A stretch of 64,000 nucleotides of DNA from Diphasiastrum complanatum (GCA_029204225.1 CM055095.1:70287574-70351573); one strand, 5' to 3'; shown: positions 1-14,302, counted from the stretch's first letter. A program made the numbers and translations. Notes: a model not told the origin generated them from the letters alone.

Positions 1-703
1 AAAGCTATTGGCTTACCAAGATCACTCTCCAAAGAGATCAAGCCATGTGAGGCTTGTGCAGTACCAAAATTACATAAGAAGCCATATCCAAGGTCTTCCA
101 TCAAGACTACACATCCATTGGAGTTGATACACTCGGATGTACATTTTTCATCATCTAAAATCAAGGGAGAAGCCACTTGCTTTGTTACTTTTATTGATGA
201 TTTTACAAGGTACACATGGTTATATCTTTTTTCTTTTAAAGCTATGGTGGTGTATGACTATTGCCTTATTTTCAAAGCTTTTGTTGAAAAACAATTTTTT
301 CACAAAGTTCCATGACTTTTGTGAGCAAGAAGAGATCAAAAGATAATTCTCTTGTGCCTCTTCCCCTTCACAAAATGGGGTGGCCGAAAGAAAGAGTAGA
401 TCCTTATGTGAGTGTTCCAAAACAATTTAAATTGAAGCCTCTTTACCTATTGATTTTTTAGGAGAAGCTATAAATTGTGCAAACTACTTGTGCAATAGAT
501 TGCCTCACAATGCTCTTGGAGGAAAATTACCATATGAAGCCTTATTCAACAATAAGCCTATAGTTTTTAGAAGTGATTGCTTTGCTCATATTCCCTTGGA
601 AAAAAGGAGGAAAGAAGATCCAAGTTCACTCAAAGGGATCGTGGTTGGGTATTCATCCAACAAGAATGCATATAAAATCTTTTTCGTAGGGATTTTGATC
701 TAG
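1..703 (+). pseudogene. Ty1/copia integrase remnant
   Basis: The frame starting at base 1 reads through the C-terminal half of a copia zinc-binding domain (CEAC motif near base 50) into the integrase core, with LIHSDVH and FIDDFTRYTW motifs that are diagnostic of copia pol. The frame breaks near 313. Coding similarity resumes at about 488-703, where the end of the integrase (CNRLPHNALGG, then GIVVGYSSNKNAYK) is readable. The catalytic core between the pieces is frameshifted and carries stops. The element runs off the left edge, so gag and protease are not visible. It is a dead retrotransposon fragment, not a host gene. Confidence 0.85.
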
Positions 704-1327
704 AAGTTTCTATGGAGGGAAACCAAATTCAAAAGAGGTCATGGATCTGTTATAAGTAGATGTACACACATGGGAAGAGCATAATTCTCTCTCTCCCACA
801 CCTCAGTCATGCTTATACATGAGTTCTCTTTGGGTTCATATATCCATTTTTGCACTATAGTGTTGATAATATGCAATCTTGTGTGTAGAATGCAATTTTA
901 TGTTATGTATCGGATCCACATGTGTGAAATACAATACCTTACTATTATTGTACGGACAAAAACTTCATTTTATCATATATTTGATGTTTGATCAAGATCT
1001 TATTGAGTTTACCTCACTTTTTTTGTAGTGGATGTTCGATTTCTACATTGTCAATGTTGCTACAGTGTGTTGACATTCATAACCAAAGATTAAGGGGACC
1101 TAATTGATATTAGTGATTCATATTTCTTCACACAATCATCTTCTTAGTGATTCATAATTCTTCACACTATCATCTGTGAAAATTTAAGATGGAGACTATG
1201 CTAATGGCTAAGGAGTTGTATGATGTTGTCATAGGTGTAGAGGCAAGACCCGAAGCAGACGACATTGAAATCTCCTGATGGAAGCTAAAGGATGGAAAGG
1301 CTTTCATGCTGATCATCCTCAACATAT
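704..1327. other. Unassigned AT-rich stretch
   Basis: I see no convincing coding region here. A phrase near 908-932, with a GGATCCACATGTGTG core, resembles part of the copia 3' LTR at 51.5 kb, so this may be LTR or flanking retroelement DNA. That similarity is short. Confidence 0.3.
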
Positions 1328-1515
1328 CAGACACACAAATTGGCATTTATCACTCCTTATTCACCTAAGTCAAATGGCTTAGCCGAGAAGAAGAATTGTA
1401 CTCTGGTCGAGTCAGCCAAATGCATACTGGCACACGCATCATTGCCAAAGAACTTCTGGGCTAAAGTTGTTTCCACTGTAGCTTACGATGGGTGTATCAA
1501 ACAGTGTCCCATCTA
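1328..1515 (+). pseudogene. Copia integrase fragment
   Basis: One frame reads ITPYSPKSNGLAEKKN followed by LPKNFWAKVVSTVAYD. These are the copia integrase signatures around the catalytic glutamate (NG-AEKKN) and the segment after it. Only about 60 codons survive. It lies on the + strand and abuts the opposite-strand gypsy remnant near 1500, so the join is a transposon breakpoint. It may belong to the same element as the fragment at 1-703, but the two overlap in content, which favours two copies. Confidence 0.75.
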
Positions 1516-3235
1516 GATGTTCAAGGTTCATGGCTCCATGGCTGAGGACCTCTTTGATGCAATACAGGCCTTCGCTTGTGAATTTCAATTTTTCTTTGAT
1601 CGCCTTGGTTTTATACATTTCACAAAGATCTTTCTTGTGTAACCGATGATCATGCCATGCTTTACGATGTGCTTTATCAGCCAATGCATATATAGCCAAT
1701 AGGCGTGTCTCACAAAGTTTCTATAAAGCTTCATGGTGCAATTGTAGAGATTTGGACTCATCAAGGTGCTGTGTGGTGGCAACTCGCAATGATGGCACCA
1801 AAAACTCTACTGGCATTACGACATCTTGATCATAAACCAGTTGAAATGGTGTCTGATCAGTGCTTCTCTTATATGTTGTCTTGAATGCCCATAGAGCAGT
1901 ATGTAGTTTGTGTTCCCAATCAAACTGATAGCTTCAATTGTTTTTGTGACAATGCTACACAAGATCTTGTTGGATGATTTTGTCTGTCCATTACCACGAG
2001 GATAATATGGCATGTTGAATCGATGGATCACGAAGAATTCCTTCAATAGGACCTTAACGGTTGACAAAATGGCTTCCGCAATCACTGACTATCTCCATCG
2101 GGCATCCAAAGTGCACAATGATGTTTTTGTATAAGAATTTAGCAGTAGCTCGTGCATTAGTAGTTTGCACTGCCTTGGCTTCTACCCATTTGGTGAGATA
2201 ATCCGTAGCCACGATGATATATGGGGCTTGTGAGCTTCTTACAGCTAGATGGATGGGATTGATATAGTTCAATTTCCACTTTTCAAATGGTGCTTGAGCT
2301 AGGACTGGATGTAATAGATCATAGTTCAATCTTGTCGGTCTCCTAGCTCGTTGGCACACATCGCATTTTCTTAAGTATTCTTCCGTGTATTTATGAATTG
2401 TCGGCCACCAGCATCTAGATTGCAAGATCTTGCGAACTGTAATGCTAGATGCAAAATGACCTCCACCCATGCCTTCATGTGAGAGGGAAATGATTTCGGT
2501 GGTCTCATGCGGAAGAACACCTCTTTGGAGGATGCTAAGTGATCCTCGTCGATATAGTCAACCGAAAATTAACTGGTAAGGTCCAGCCTTAAGTATCAAA
2601 TTTCACTATTATGCCTTTGGTAGGGATTTATCTGGTTGGCCCTGCATTAGATATTCAACTATGTCTGCAGCCCATTCTGGTACTGTCTCGATGTAGAACA
2701 AGGCAGCATTCGGTAACTCATCATCAGGTTGGGTTGTAGTTTCCTTCCTTTTGATTTGCGACACATGATCTGCCATATAATGTTGCTTTCCCTTACGTAC
2801 CACTATCCGAAAATCAAACTCCAACAATAGTAGCAACCATCGAGTGATTTGCCCTGTGTTGCAAGTTTTATTAACTAGATAGAGCAAGGGTTGATGGTCC
2901 GTATAAAACGCAAAAAGTGTGGCGATCAAATAGTGTCTAAACTTCTTGACCGCATAAATCATGGCCAGTGCTTCTCGCTCTGTGGTTGAGTAGTTCATTT
3001 TTTATTCACTGAGCTATTGACTGGCAAATCAAACCAAAAAGTCCTTTTTGCATTCTCTTGGATGGGTCAAGATGGCTCCAACTACATACTTTGAAGCATC
3101 TGTATGCACATGAAACTCTATTGTCCAATTAGGCGGTCGTAATTGAGACCAATGCATCTTTAAGGATTTGGAAAGCCTGTAAGGCTTCCTCCATCCAATG
3201 AGGTGAAGAAACAAAATGTTTCAAGCCACAAAGCT
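1480..3235 (-). pseudogene. Ty3/gypsy pol remnant, copy A (RNase H to integrase)
   Basis: Reading right to left: the end of RT (HWMEEALQAFQILKDALVS, 3129-3220), RNase H (FHVHTDASKYVVGAILTHP, then NYSTTEREALAMIYAVKKF, then TDHQPLLYLVNK), integrase zinc finger (CDVCQRA), integrase core (VATDYLTKWVEAKAV, SDCGSHFV) and a post-integrase segment (HRKAWHDHRLHKKDL) ending about 1480. The piece is broken by frameshifts at about 3030, 2600, 2060 and 1800. In the last core motif the expected catalytic glutamate of NGQ-x-E reads lysine (NGQTKSSNK), so the enzyme would be inactive even if the frame were whole. RT and everything upstream are lost at about 3235. Confidence 0.9.
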
Positions 3236-3814
3236 TTTCTAGCTTTTGAATTTGAGCCAGTGTAAATACAAGGGAACTGCCCGAACGCGAAGACCAAAGC
3301 TTTGCGGACTGAAGGACACCCGATCGCAATGATCAAATGTTCACGGACCCAAAGAAACTCAATGGTGAAGCACGAAGGCCGAAGAAGACACGAAGACCGA
3401 AAGACGACGGATCTTCACGCTTAGAGAAAATCAGGAAAGTACCAGGAGGATGTCACCCTCTATGGATGATCCTGAAGGCAATCTAGATATCATTGGAATG
3501 TGTCTAGCCAGTCATTCTTGTAATAAAAAATTAGATTAAACTCTCTCTCTATTCATCTATATAAGCAGATTGAAGATAAGAGAATCGATTGCATTGGAGA
3601 TCAATTGGATTGTCAATTGCATTGGAACATCAATTTGGCTGTATACCAATGTAAGCTAAGCACAGTGTTGCTAGCGGATGTCCAAGAAGTCTGCTAGTAA
3701 GCGAGATGATTTGATATAGCTCGTGAGAGAGATAGTGCCTCTCACACTGACGCGCTGTGTGGGTGATGGAGAAGGAATGGGGGGTCAGTGTCGCGATGGC
3801 GGTAGTCAGGTAGT
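3236..3814 (+). other. Possible LTR or promoter segment, non-coding
   Basis: No ORF of note is present. A TATA-like box (TATATAAG, 3558-3565) on the + strand sits in a region bounded by gypsy fragments, which suggests U3/R of an LTR read rightwards. No matching partner LTR or target duplication was found. Between about 3280 and 3410 short GAAGACCGAA-like phrases recur. Confidence 0.3.
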
Positions 3815-6047
3815 AGTCTCAGATGATCCTCCCATGTCGTGTCGTTCTTGGTCTTTTTTCTTCTCTAGATGAGCTAGCCCTACTTGTACCTTCCTGCATG
3901 TAGTGCTCCAGAGCTGGGTCACCTATTCTAGGACCTTTTGTAAGTCTTGCTGTATCTTTTGAATTTGACTCTAAGATTCAAGCAGCTTATTCTCATAGTG
4001 CTCTTGATAAATCTTGGTATTGGCCTTGTGGGCTTCATACTTCTGAATCAATTCCACGTACCTCTGCATTCGAATGGCTTCTCCAGTGGTGGCACTACAA
4101 CAATATCTCCGGGCCTCACTTGGGTTAGCTCAACTGGTGTGGTCGTCAATCGGTGTTGCTCGGTAGAAGCTTGTGTGTCTTGTTGCTTGAGCTGATCTTG
4201 TAGCTGTAGGAAGTCTCGAATATGTTGTTGGATCAACCCTTGTAGTTCCTATCTTTTCAGCTCATTCTCTGTGGCTCGTATCCTCTTGTCTTTGAGCTAT
4301 GCTTGGCAAGCCTCCAGATCTTTAGTCTCCATTCTGACTCACCAACCAGTGCAAGTGGAAAGACATCTCGGCATGGGATTCAAGAGCTTGTTTGGCAGTC
4401 TTCGATAGGTTATTGACATCTCTAAACAAAGGGAATTGAGAAGGTGTGTAATGTGAGAGTGGGAAGCAAAATTGTGGATCTGACGGTAAGGTGGTGGCAG
4501 CAGGATCTGAGGTGGTGGTGGTAACTATATCAGAAGGGGTAGGTATTGTAGAAAGGGGAATGGAAGCAATATTGGATTGAGTTAGGGGTCCGCTCAATGG
4601 AGTTAACTCTTCTTTGATATGCACCACCTTTGTAGAGTCTCATCAGAGCTTTCTAACACATCATTAGTATCAAAGTAATCAATCTGATTAACATCGATAA
4701 TAATGGTGTGGGTGTGAGAGATTGGCAACGGCTCGGTTGACTCCATTGCCAGATTTACCTCTAGTACCTTCTCCTCGGCTGTTGTTGTGTGCTCCTCCCT
4801 CGATGCTGCCTTACCATCTTGCACTTGACTATCATATGTAATGGTTACTTTTGCTTGCTCTCCTCCTACTTGGTGCTCTTCCTCGGTTGCTAGTATCATC
4901 AATTGTGACACTCTAGATGTAGAAGCCAATGGCTTGTGAATGAGATCTGGAGGAGCTCTGGTCATCCTTTGTGCTGCTTGAAGATGCCTGAGTCTTGTGC
5001 CCTCGATCTACAACCATCATTTTGGTCTTCTTTGGTTGTGGAAGCACTGTCGGCAGTTGAGGCTTGTTACTTTCTGTGTCTGAACCGGAATGGATAGGGG
5101 TCTTGGAGCGTAACCTCCTTCTGCGCGTGATGGTTTATTTTTGTAGACTCTTGCACTTTCTCCTTTGTGGGCGGTGTCTGCTCCTCTTCAATTGCTACTC
5201 CGGTTGTTGCTCCTTGAGCGCTTTTGCTGCCTTTCTTCTGAGGTGCGATCTTCTTTGAGGACCTCGTGGCTGGCGTAGATGCTTCTGGTTGTTCCTCTTC
5301 CTGAGCAACTATGTTTGGCTCTGTTATCATCTACAACTGTCTAAGTTGCTTATTTATCCACTTATGGTAAAACTGCTTTTAGGTCATGTCGTTGAATCTG
5401 GGATTGCGTAATGTCAAAGAGCAGGTACCCAAATGTGGTGAAGGTCTTGCTGATTCTTCCTTCATACAGAAAATTCGCTATCACGCCGGCCCAGCTGTAG
5501 AGTGCAACTCTTTGCACAAGTGATTCTGCTAGCAACAAGAAAGCTAACATAGGAAAGCATTTTACCTTTGACCTCTGCTTGTGTGTATACTTGTCAGGTA
5601 TGCACATGTTGCAACCAATTCCTTGCTCTAGATGGCCTCTAACAGATAGCCATCCTTGTTCTTGTACTTCTCCACCAAGGTATCCAGAAATTGGAGATGC
5701 TGAGTGCTCTCTCGCTCCTTCAGCTTCTTCGTGATTCTGATTGGTCCTTCTAGAAAACCCAACTTCATCAGGTCTTTGGTGGCCAGAGGCACGATGAACG
5801 TGTGGCTACTGCTCCTTGAGAGATTGAATGAAAAATCCTTCAAGGTAGAATTGTATTGGTTATATGCTGATGTCATCAAGAAGTGGCTCTGATAACCATG
5901 GGTCGGAGGGATCTTAAATTCCATTCTCTGAAACACTGGTTGTGCCTCGTACTACCACTGTTGCATTTTCATCATATCCATTAGGCTTAGGCTTATGGGA
6001 ACAACAATGCTTCCAACCATAAACTTGAAATCAGTAGTAGTAGTCAT
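3815..6047 (-). pseudogene. ORF3 of gypsy element, copy B (env-position protein)
   Basis: A string of open pieces on the minus strand continues one ancestral protein. It starts near MTTTTDFKFM at 6047 and runs through KNKDGYLLEAI (about 5630). It then passes a long Glu/Thr/Pro/Ser-rich linker (5330-4320) and ends in a Gln-rich coiled coil (about 4236-3890). The GYLLEAI motif, linker and coiled coil recur in the same order in copies at 17.1-19.7 and 42.7-45.5 kb, so this is a family and not chance ORFs. It lies downstream of gypsy pol copy B on the same strand. Stops and frameshifts are frequent. No membrane segment or signal peptide is apparent. Function is unknown; an extra ORF after pol is also known in the Athila lineage. 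Confidence 0.7.
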
Positions 6048-6401
6048 GATTATCACTACTCGTCTTTGCGTGTTTAGGTTGTGAATTATTTCAATCTTTT
6101 TGGCGCTTTCTCGATCTGTAGAATCGCAAAGTGCAACTAACAAGTATGAAAAACGTAGTAGGGTAGTGATCTGATTGATCGATTGTATGTGTCAGAGCGT
6201 TGAGCATGCACAAGATCGTCAAAGAGTGGGGAGAGCCAGCACTGGGTTACACAAAAAAACTCTTGAGGTAGAATTACGTTTGCGAACGATCATTTTATGC
6301 TCGTCGATCGATGACACTCTGGGCTGATGTATCCATTAGTTGATGTGACCCTTGATTGACATATCGCTCGGGTATCTGCGGTATCTTCTGAGTGTTTTTG
6401 A

Positions 6402-6785
6402 GCAGTGCAATTATTTGCCTATGGTCATCTTACGGTATCTACAGTATATACGGTTGTCTGCGACCAGTGCAGTTATTTGCCTATGATCATCTTGCAGTGG
6501 TCATCGGTATCTTGCGATTGCCTTTGACCAATTCGGTTATTTGCCTACGGTCATCTTATGATGGTCTGTGGTATCTTGCGATTGCCTTCAACCAGTGCAG
6601 TTATTTTCTTGCGGTCATCTTGTGGGGGGTTTGCGGTATCTTGCGATTGCCTTCGACCAGTTCGGTTATTTGCCTACAATCATCTTACAGTGGTTTGTGG
6701 CATCTTGTGATTGCCTTCGACCAGTGCAGTTATTTGCCTACAGTCATCTTACGGTGGTCAACGATCTTTTGCAGTGGTCGTTTGC
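6402..6785. repeat. 64-bp tandem repeat, about six units
   Basis: Imperfect units begin at about 6402, 6463, 6527, 6591, 6656 and 6720, giving spacings of 61, 64, 64, 65 and 64. Each contains ACCAGTGCAGTTATTTGCC, then a GGTCATCTTACGGTGGTC-like phrase and ATCTTGCGATTGCC. The long ORF across it is a by-product of the repeat. It lies exactly between the pol end and the ORF3 start of gypsy copy B. Confidence 0.9.
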
Positions 6786-6849
6786 GGTTTAACTGTTAGT
6801 CAAATTTCTCATTAACCAATCATGTCTAATGTTTCTAGTTGTATAGATC

Positions 6850-8780
6850 CATTGGTATGAACTTGGTGATCACATAAGGATGACCTTGGCCTTGACACTT
6901 GATCTCCTTCAACCAATTCTTTCAATCAAATATGATTATCATGCCAAGCCTTTTGTCTGGTTTGTTTACTAGATGTGCATGCTAGCTTGATAACCGAGTT
7001 TCACAGAGTTTGTGAAGGTTAAGAAATCGGTGCTTGTTGGTTGCTTCCTCACCAAGTTGCTCAGAATATGCAACTCATAAAGACAGTATGATATATTCAA
7101 TCGACATTACCGCCTCTTGGCCGTAAACCAACTGAAAGGGTGTCATCTTCATGGATCTACGCACTGTGGTTCTGAAATCCCAAATAGCTGAATATAACTT
7201 TGTTTTCCAATCATTTCAAGTGGCTCCAACTATTTTGGTCAAAATGCGCAGATGATCTTGTTTGAGGATTTTGCTAACCCGTTGCATCGAGAATAGTATG
7301 GGGTGCTTTTGCAATGCTTCACAAAGCAATGGGCTAGGAGGTTATGTACAACATCATTGAGGAAGTAAGTCCCTCTGTCACTCACTAACTCTATTGGAAA
7401 ACCGAATCGGGTTATAATGTTTTCATACAAAAACTTGGCTGTAACTTTGGTAGTAGCTTGCTTCGTTGCTCTATCTTCTACCCAATTTGTAGCATAGTCA
7501 GTGGCCACTAAGATATATCTGGATTGAGTACCTCGGGCGGCTAGGCTGATCGGTCCTATAAAATCAATTCCCCATTTATGAACTTTTCCTTCGGTTATTG
7601 AGAAGTCTTGATTATTTGGCAGGCATCACAAGTTTTGATTTGTGCGTAAGTGTCCTTAAATAACGTCGACCACCAGTATCCGACTAATAATATTTTCTTA
7701 GCGGTATTGTCAAACGAGAAGAGTCCTCCTCCTTCACCTTCATGCGATAGGAGAATTATTTGTTCTACTTCATCCTCATTAACACATCTCCTGATTATTC
7801 CATCCACACATCTTTTATACAATTGTCCAGCAATTAAAAGGTAAGGTCTAGACTTCAAAATCAGTTTGTGCTTATCGACTTTAGACATAGTTGGATTCAT
7901 TACTCCGGTTGATAAAAATGAGACTAGGTCTTCGGCCCATCTAGGAGTAGCATCGATTTGGAATAGATAGGCATCCGATAGATCATCGTTTATAGGTTCC
8001 ATGAGTTTCTCGGCTAATGTTATCCTGGACAAATGGTCAGCAAGAAAATGTTGCTTACCTTTCCTAACGATAATTTTAAAGTCAAACTCCAAAATGATGA
8101 GTAGCCATCTTGCTATACGACCAGTGTTGCATGGTTTATTCAACAAATATAGCAATGCTTGAGGATGTCGTAACTTTTGTACAACATATATCATTGCTAA
8201 AGCCTCTCTTTCGATCATGAAATAATTTACTCTAGTAGCGACTAGTTGTCTACTGAGGAACGAATCGGGTAGTTTTTCCGAATTCTCTTGGCTGTGTTAG
8301 GATGACTCCAATAACATACTTACTAGCATCAATATGAATATGGAATTCTAACTGATAGTTTGGTGCTTGGAGAATGGGTGCAGTGACAAGTGCATGCTTC
8401 AAATCCTCAACTGCTTTTATTCTCTCTTTGGTCCATTTTGGATCCGTAATCACTTCATAAATTAATTTGGCTTTTCCTACAAAATCAAGAATAAATATGC
8501 AAAATGGCCTACGAAGATATAGATTTCTTTTACTGTGGCCGGTAGTGGCTTTCTTGGATCACTTTCACCTTAGCCGAATCCGTTGAGATGCCATCTTTGG
8601 ATATGAGATGTCTTAACGCCGCAAATAGAACTGATTGTGAATATTCTATCTAGCAAGATGGATATTACATTGGGAGAATTTCTTAAATTTTTTTAGATCC
8701 ACACATATTCTTAATTTACCATTCTTCTTGGGAACCACCAAAATGGGCGATAACCACGTCGTATATTGTTGTGTCGTCGA
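6850..8780 (-). pseudogene. Ty3/gypsy pol remnant, copy B
   Basis: From right to left: RT entry (WLSPILVVPKKNGKLRICVD, near 8740); an abrupt jump past the RT palm to the RT connection (HLISKDGISTDSAKV, about 8600); RNase H (FHIHIDASKYVIGVILTQP, 8340, and a 207-residue open piece 8218-7595 with RWLLIILEFDFKIIVRKGKQ); integrase zinc finger (CDACQ); integrase core (MATDYATNWVED, SDRGTYFLN) and a frameshifted tail to about 6850 (TPFQLVYGQEA). The RT YxDD motif is deleted. The catalytic glutamate motif reads NGLAKSSNK, so E has become K. It precedes ORF3 copy B on the same strand. Confidence 0.9.
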
Positions 8781-8966
8781 TGTAGCATAGGGGTCCGTCG
8801 CTGGGAGCGGCAACCTCGCCTTCACCTGCATAGCAAGAAGAGAGAGGGAGAGGAGAGAGAGGAGAGAGAGGAGAAAGAGAGTGGAGAGAGGGAGAGAGAG
8901 AATGCCTAGGTTGAGAAAGGCTTTGGGGGCCCGAGCGCCTACCCAAAGCTATTCTATCCCAACGAA

Positions 8967-9064
<98 letters not shown>

Positions 9065-9496
9065 TGGAGAAACCAAAGAGTTTTATTAGAATGAGAATTG
9101 AAGATGATACAATACAAAGGAAATGGCTCCCTCTTATAGATTTAGAGGTGAGCCTCCTTCACTCTCATTGGCCACTTCATTGAGGCAAGGATTCTAATCC
9201 AAGCCTTTCAAAGAAACCCAACTTAAATCTAATGGTGCTAAGAAAGCACAAGGGCACTCACATGATTCATGTGAGTTCTACTTTGTGCAACTTAGATTCC
9301 TTATTTTTCAACTTGACTTTGTGAACTTGGGCGTCAAACTTTTTTATTTACCAAGTCACTAGAACACAACTTAAACTATTTAACTAGTGTGCTCATTGGG
9401 TTGGGCTTACACATGCAGGACGCCAATGCCCTTGCACTTATTATTCTACTGTACACTGTACTGTGGCGGGGCCCACTAGGTAAGGCTTGGCCAACA
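8781..9496 (-). mobile_element. Candidate LTR of a related gypsy element
   Basis: The segment begins TGTAG and ends CCAACA, as do the LTRs of the complete element at 41440-50956, and is of similar length (716 versus 760 bp). Near its right end the phrase TTGGGCTTACACATGCAGG matches TTGGACTTACACACGCAGG of that LTR with few changes. A reverse-strand TATA-like box near 9135-9142 lies at the corresponding place. The bases after the right end (GTATTTCAAGTGGTGGGACC) resemble those next to the 3' LTR of the complete element, so this looks like the 3' LTR of a minus-strand element lying to the right. It interrupts gypsy copy B. The left end is less certain. Confidence 0.55.
8969..9058. repeat. (GA)n microsatellite
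   Basis: An essentially perfect GA tract of about 90 bp, preceded at 8839-8900 by an interrupted GA-rich lead-in. It lies inside the candidate LTR. The long RERERE and SLSLSL reading frames across it are artefacts. Confidence 0.95.
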
Positions 9497-10340
9497 GTAT
9501 TTCAAGTGGTGGGACCCACTTGTTCATTATTGTGCAGGAAATACCCACAACAGGGTCCGCGGCCCAAAGTAGTGCTGATCCCTCGGCACTAGGCTGCAAC
9601 TGTGGTGAATGGGCGCTGTTGTCGGTTCTTTTATTGCTGGGACATGGGTGTTTCAAGAAAAGCGTGGGTAGAATTCGCTTACGTAGAACTTGAGGCTTTA
9701 TTGATTGTTGATCAGCAAGAACCTGGACTTGCCAAATTTTCAATTATACTCATAAGGGTCTAGTGGCCATACCAGATAACCTTGTTCGTTGACAATTGGG
9801 TAGTCAAGGCATTCCATCAAAGGATCCCAAGATAAATCTTGCTGATATAATGGATTCTCGTATGCCATATTCTCCAAGCACCAAACTATCAGTCGAGGTA
9901 TGCCATAACCTGACGACTTTCCTCAGTAGTCAATATCCTAGATTGAGGACAAGGCATTGTCATTGTAGGCATTGGTGCTTGCTGTATTGGAGGCCTATTT
10001 GGGCTTGGATTCCCTGGATTTGGCCTTTGAAGAATGGATATACCCAGATTTGGCGTTGGTTTGGGCTGCTGCATTATGGAACAATGAGACTTCGGTTGAA
10101 TCTTGCTCGTTGAGGGACAATCATCAACTTTAGTCTTCCCTTGATCATTGCACTTCCCCGTTGAAGGCTGTGTGATGGCACTGTTCCTTGGATCTTGTGC
10201 CGAATTGCCTTCAAGTTGCCCTGTTGACGCTAGTCCCCTTTGTAATTCATCACCATTGGCGTGATGGATTTTACCATCTCTGCGGTACCTATGCGGCCTA
10301 ATTGTGGTCCCTTTGTGGCCTAATTGCAATCCCTATGCGG
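9497..10340 (-). pseudogene. 3' interior remnant of a gypsy-like element, unrecognised protein
   Basis: On the minus strand a 146-codon frame (10329-9889) rich in Pro, Gln, Ser and Asn ends in LTTEESRQVMAYLD. After a stop and frameshift, a second conserved-looking block follows at about 9890-9740 (ENPLYQQDLSWDP and NEQGYLVWPLDPYEYN). It sits between a candidate 3' LTR and the start of the satellite-like DNA. I do not recognise the protein. It could be the C-terminal end of a diverged ORF3 or a gag piece, but no zinc knuckle is visible. Confidence 0.45.
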
Positions 10341-10529
10341 CCGATGATATATATATAATTGCGGTCCCTATGCATCCGAGAGAGATTGAGCATCATGAGC
10401 ACCGTGAGTGAGTGACTGACTGACTGACTGAGTGAGAGAGAGGGAGATCCGAGAGAGAGAGAACATCGTGACTTTGCGGTCTTTTGCGGAGGGGAGGGCT
10501 GAAGCGAGGGGCAACCATGAGAACCGTGC

Positions 10530-10763
<234 letters not shown>

Positions 10764-11927
10764 GAGGGCAATGAGTGAGTGAGTGGAAGGGTCGCAAACA
10801 TCGTGAAGGGAGGGGCCGCAAAACCTCCTTTGCAGTCGTTTGGGAGGGAGCGAGTCAGAGAGGAACTGTTGAAAGCCGTGAGCACCGTTGAGAACCATGA
10901 GAACCTCTCTCACGGTTCCTCTCTCAACGGTTCTCACGGCGAGTGAGAGAGAGAGAGAGAGGGAGATCCGAGAGAGAGAGAGAACATCGTGACTTTGCGG
11001 TCTTTTGCGGAGGGGAGGGTTGAAGCAAGGGGCAACCATGAGAACCGTGCTAGAGAGAGAGAGAGAGAGAGAGAGCATAGGGAGGGGTCATATAGGACCG
11101 CTAAGGGAGCAAAGGAGGGGGGCGTATTGGACCGCTAAGGGAGCATAGGGAGGGGCCGCATAGGACCGCTAAGGGAGAGGGCAGTGAGTGAGTGAGTGGA
11201 AGGGTCGCAAACACCGTGAAGGGAGGGGTCGCAAACACCTCCTTTGCGGTCGTTTGGGAGGGAGTGAGTCAGAGAAGAACCGTTGAGATCTGTGAGCACC
11301 GTTGAGAACCGTGAGAAACTCTCTCACGGTTCCTCTCTCTCAACGATTCTCACAGTTCTCAACGGTTCTCATGACGAGTGAGAGAGAGGGAGGGAGATCC
11401 GAGAGAGAGAGAACATCGTGAGAAAGGAACATCGTGAGAGAGGAGAGAGGAACCGTGAGAGAGAGAGCACCATGAGAACCGTTAGAACAGTGAGCGGAAC
11501 CGTGAGAGAGAGAGAGCACCATGAGAGAGGAACCGTTGAGAGCCGTGAGAACCGTCGAGAACCGTGAGAACGGTTCCTCTCTCTCAACAGTTCTCAACGG
11601 TTCATCTCAACGGCGAGTGAGAGAGAGAGAGAGAGAGGAAGAGCATCCGAGAGAGAGAGAGAACATCGTGAGAACCGTCAGAACCGTGGGAACGGTTCCT
11701 CTCTCTCAACGGTTCTCACGGCTATCAACGGTTCTCATGGCGAGTGAGAGAGAGAGAGGGAGAGCATCCAGAGAGAGAGAGAACATCGTGAGAGAGGAAC
11801 ATCGTGAGAGAGGAACCGTGAGAGAGAGAGCACCGTGAGGGAGAGAGGAACTGTGAGAGAGAAAGCACCATGAGAGAGGAACCGTGAGAACCGTTCTCAT
11901 GGCGAGTGTGAGAGAGAGAGGGAGAGC

Positions 11928-12041
<114 letters not shown>

Positions 12042-12490
12042 ATCGAGAGAACTGTGTGAGCGAGAGATAGGGAGAACCGTGAGTGAGAGAGAGAATGCGC
12101 TGATGCAACAACTGAATCAGCACTCATTTGCTCATGCTCCAGGTGTCATTTAGATGCCTTATTACTTTCGTGAAAGTTGGAAACAATGATTTGTTCAAAA
12201 GTGTGATAAATGACAAAGATTCTCTTCCTCACGAATGCATTTGGAAGCTGGTATAGTTTGGATTATTTGAAGGCTGGTATAGAGAGATCGTACTTGAAAG
12301 ATCTGCACAGGGCATGCTGAGAACACTGCCAGGAGCAAAAGGATGTTGAAAATTGATGGTATGAATGTGGTGAAATGCGATCAACGTTGCCTTTGTTTGT
12401 GGTGAAATGCATTGCCTAACGGACCGTGATCTCGGATCTGTAAGGCCCGCCTAACGGACCGAGCATTTAGGCCTCATAGGGACCGTGAGA

Positions 12491-12654
<164 letters not shown>

Positions 12655-12799
12655 AGCCAGTCTACTTGCTATTCATTAATCTGATTTGATTGATGGGCGA
12701 TCTGTGGACTCATCCATGTGCATTTACGGTGCGGTTGAGGTTGAGGTTCATTCACTTCGTTTAGAGCATTTAGGCCGCATAGGGACTGTGAGAACCGTA

Positions 12800-13907
<1,108 letters not shown>

Positions 13908-14149
13908 CATGGGAGAGAGCCGCGCCTACTTGCTACCACAGTCACGATCCACACCCATTCCTCACGATAGTCGTGATCCACACCCCTTCCTCGCGATCAA
14001 GATAGAGAGAGAGAGAGACCATCCTGATCACACCCATTCCTCGCGACTCGTGATTCAGAGAGACCCGCTATGATACATGGACTAAGGAGGAGCATGGATG
14101 GAGGAAGGAGGGTAATTTGAATTTTGAATTTGGAGTGAGTTGTGGGCCC

Positions 14150-14290
14150 TTTAGATCCATGCATGGGGAGGAGGGCCATGCATTCTCCTCCCCATACATG
14201 CATCCTGTTTTTTTAGATTTTCAGTCCAAAAAGCTCATGCATGGGTGATGGGAGGAGGATGCATGGGTGCACCCATACACATGCGCAAAA
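14150..14290. repeat. Inverted-repeat segment
   Basis: CATGCATGGGGAGGAG (about 14157-14172) is followed after a short spacer by CTCCTCCCCATACATG (about 14185-14200), a near-perfect inverted repeat. A second small palindrome, TGGGTGCACCCA, lies near 14265-14276. It could be a hairpin or the remains of a foldback element. Confidence 0.6.
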
Positions 14291-14301
14291 GTGTACATAA
14301 G

Positions 14302-14302
<1 letters not shown>

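Noticed and set aside
6392-6799. 135-codon + strand ORF with repeated SSYDGLW-like phrases
   Set aside because: It is produced by the 64-bp tandem repeat. It changes frame preference along the array and has no homologue that I recognise.
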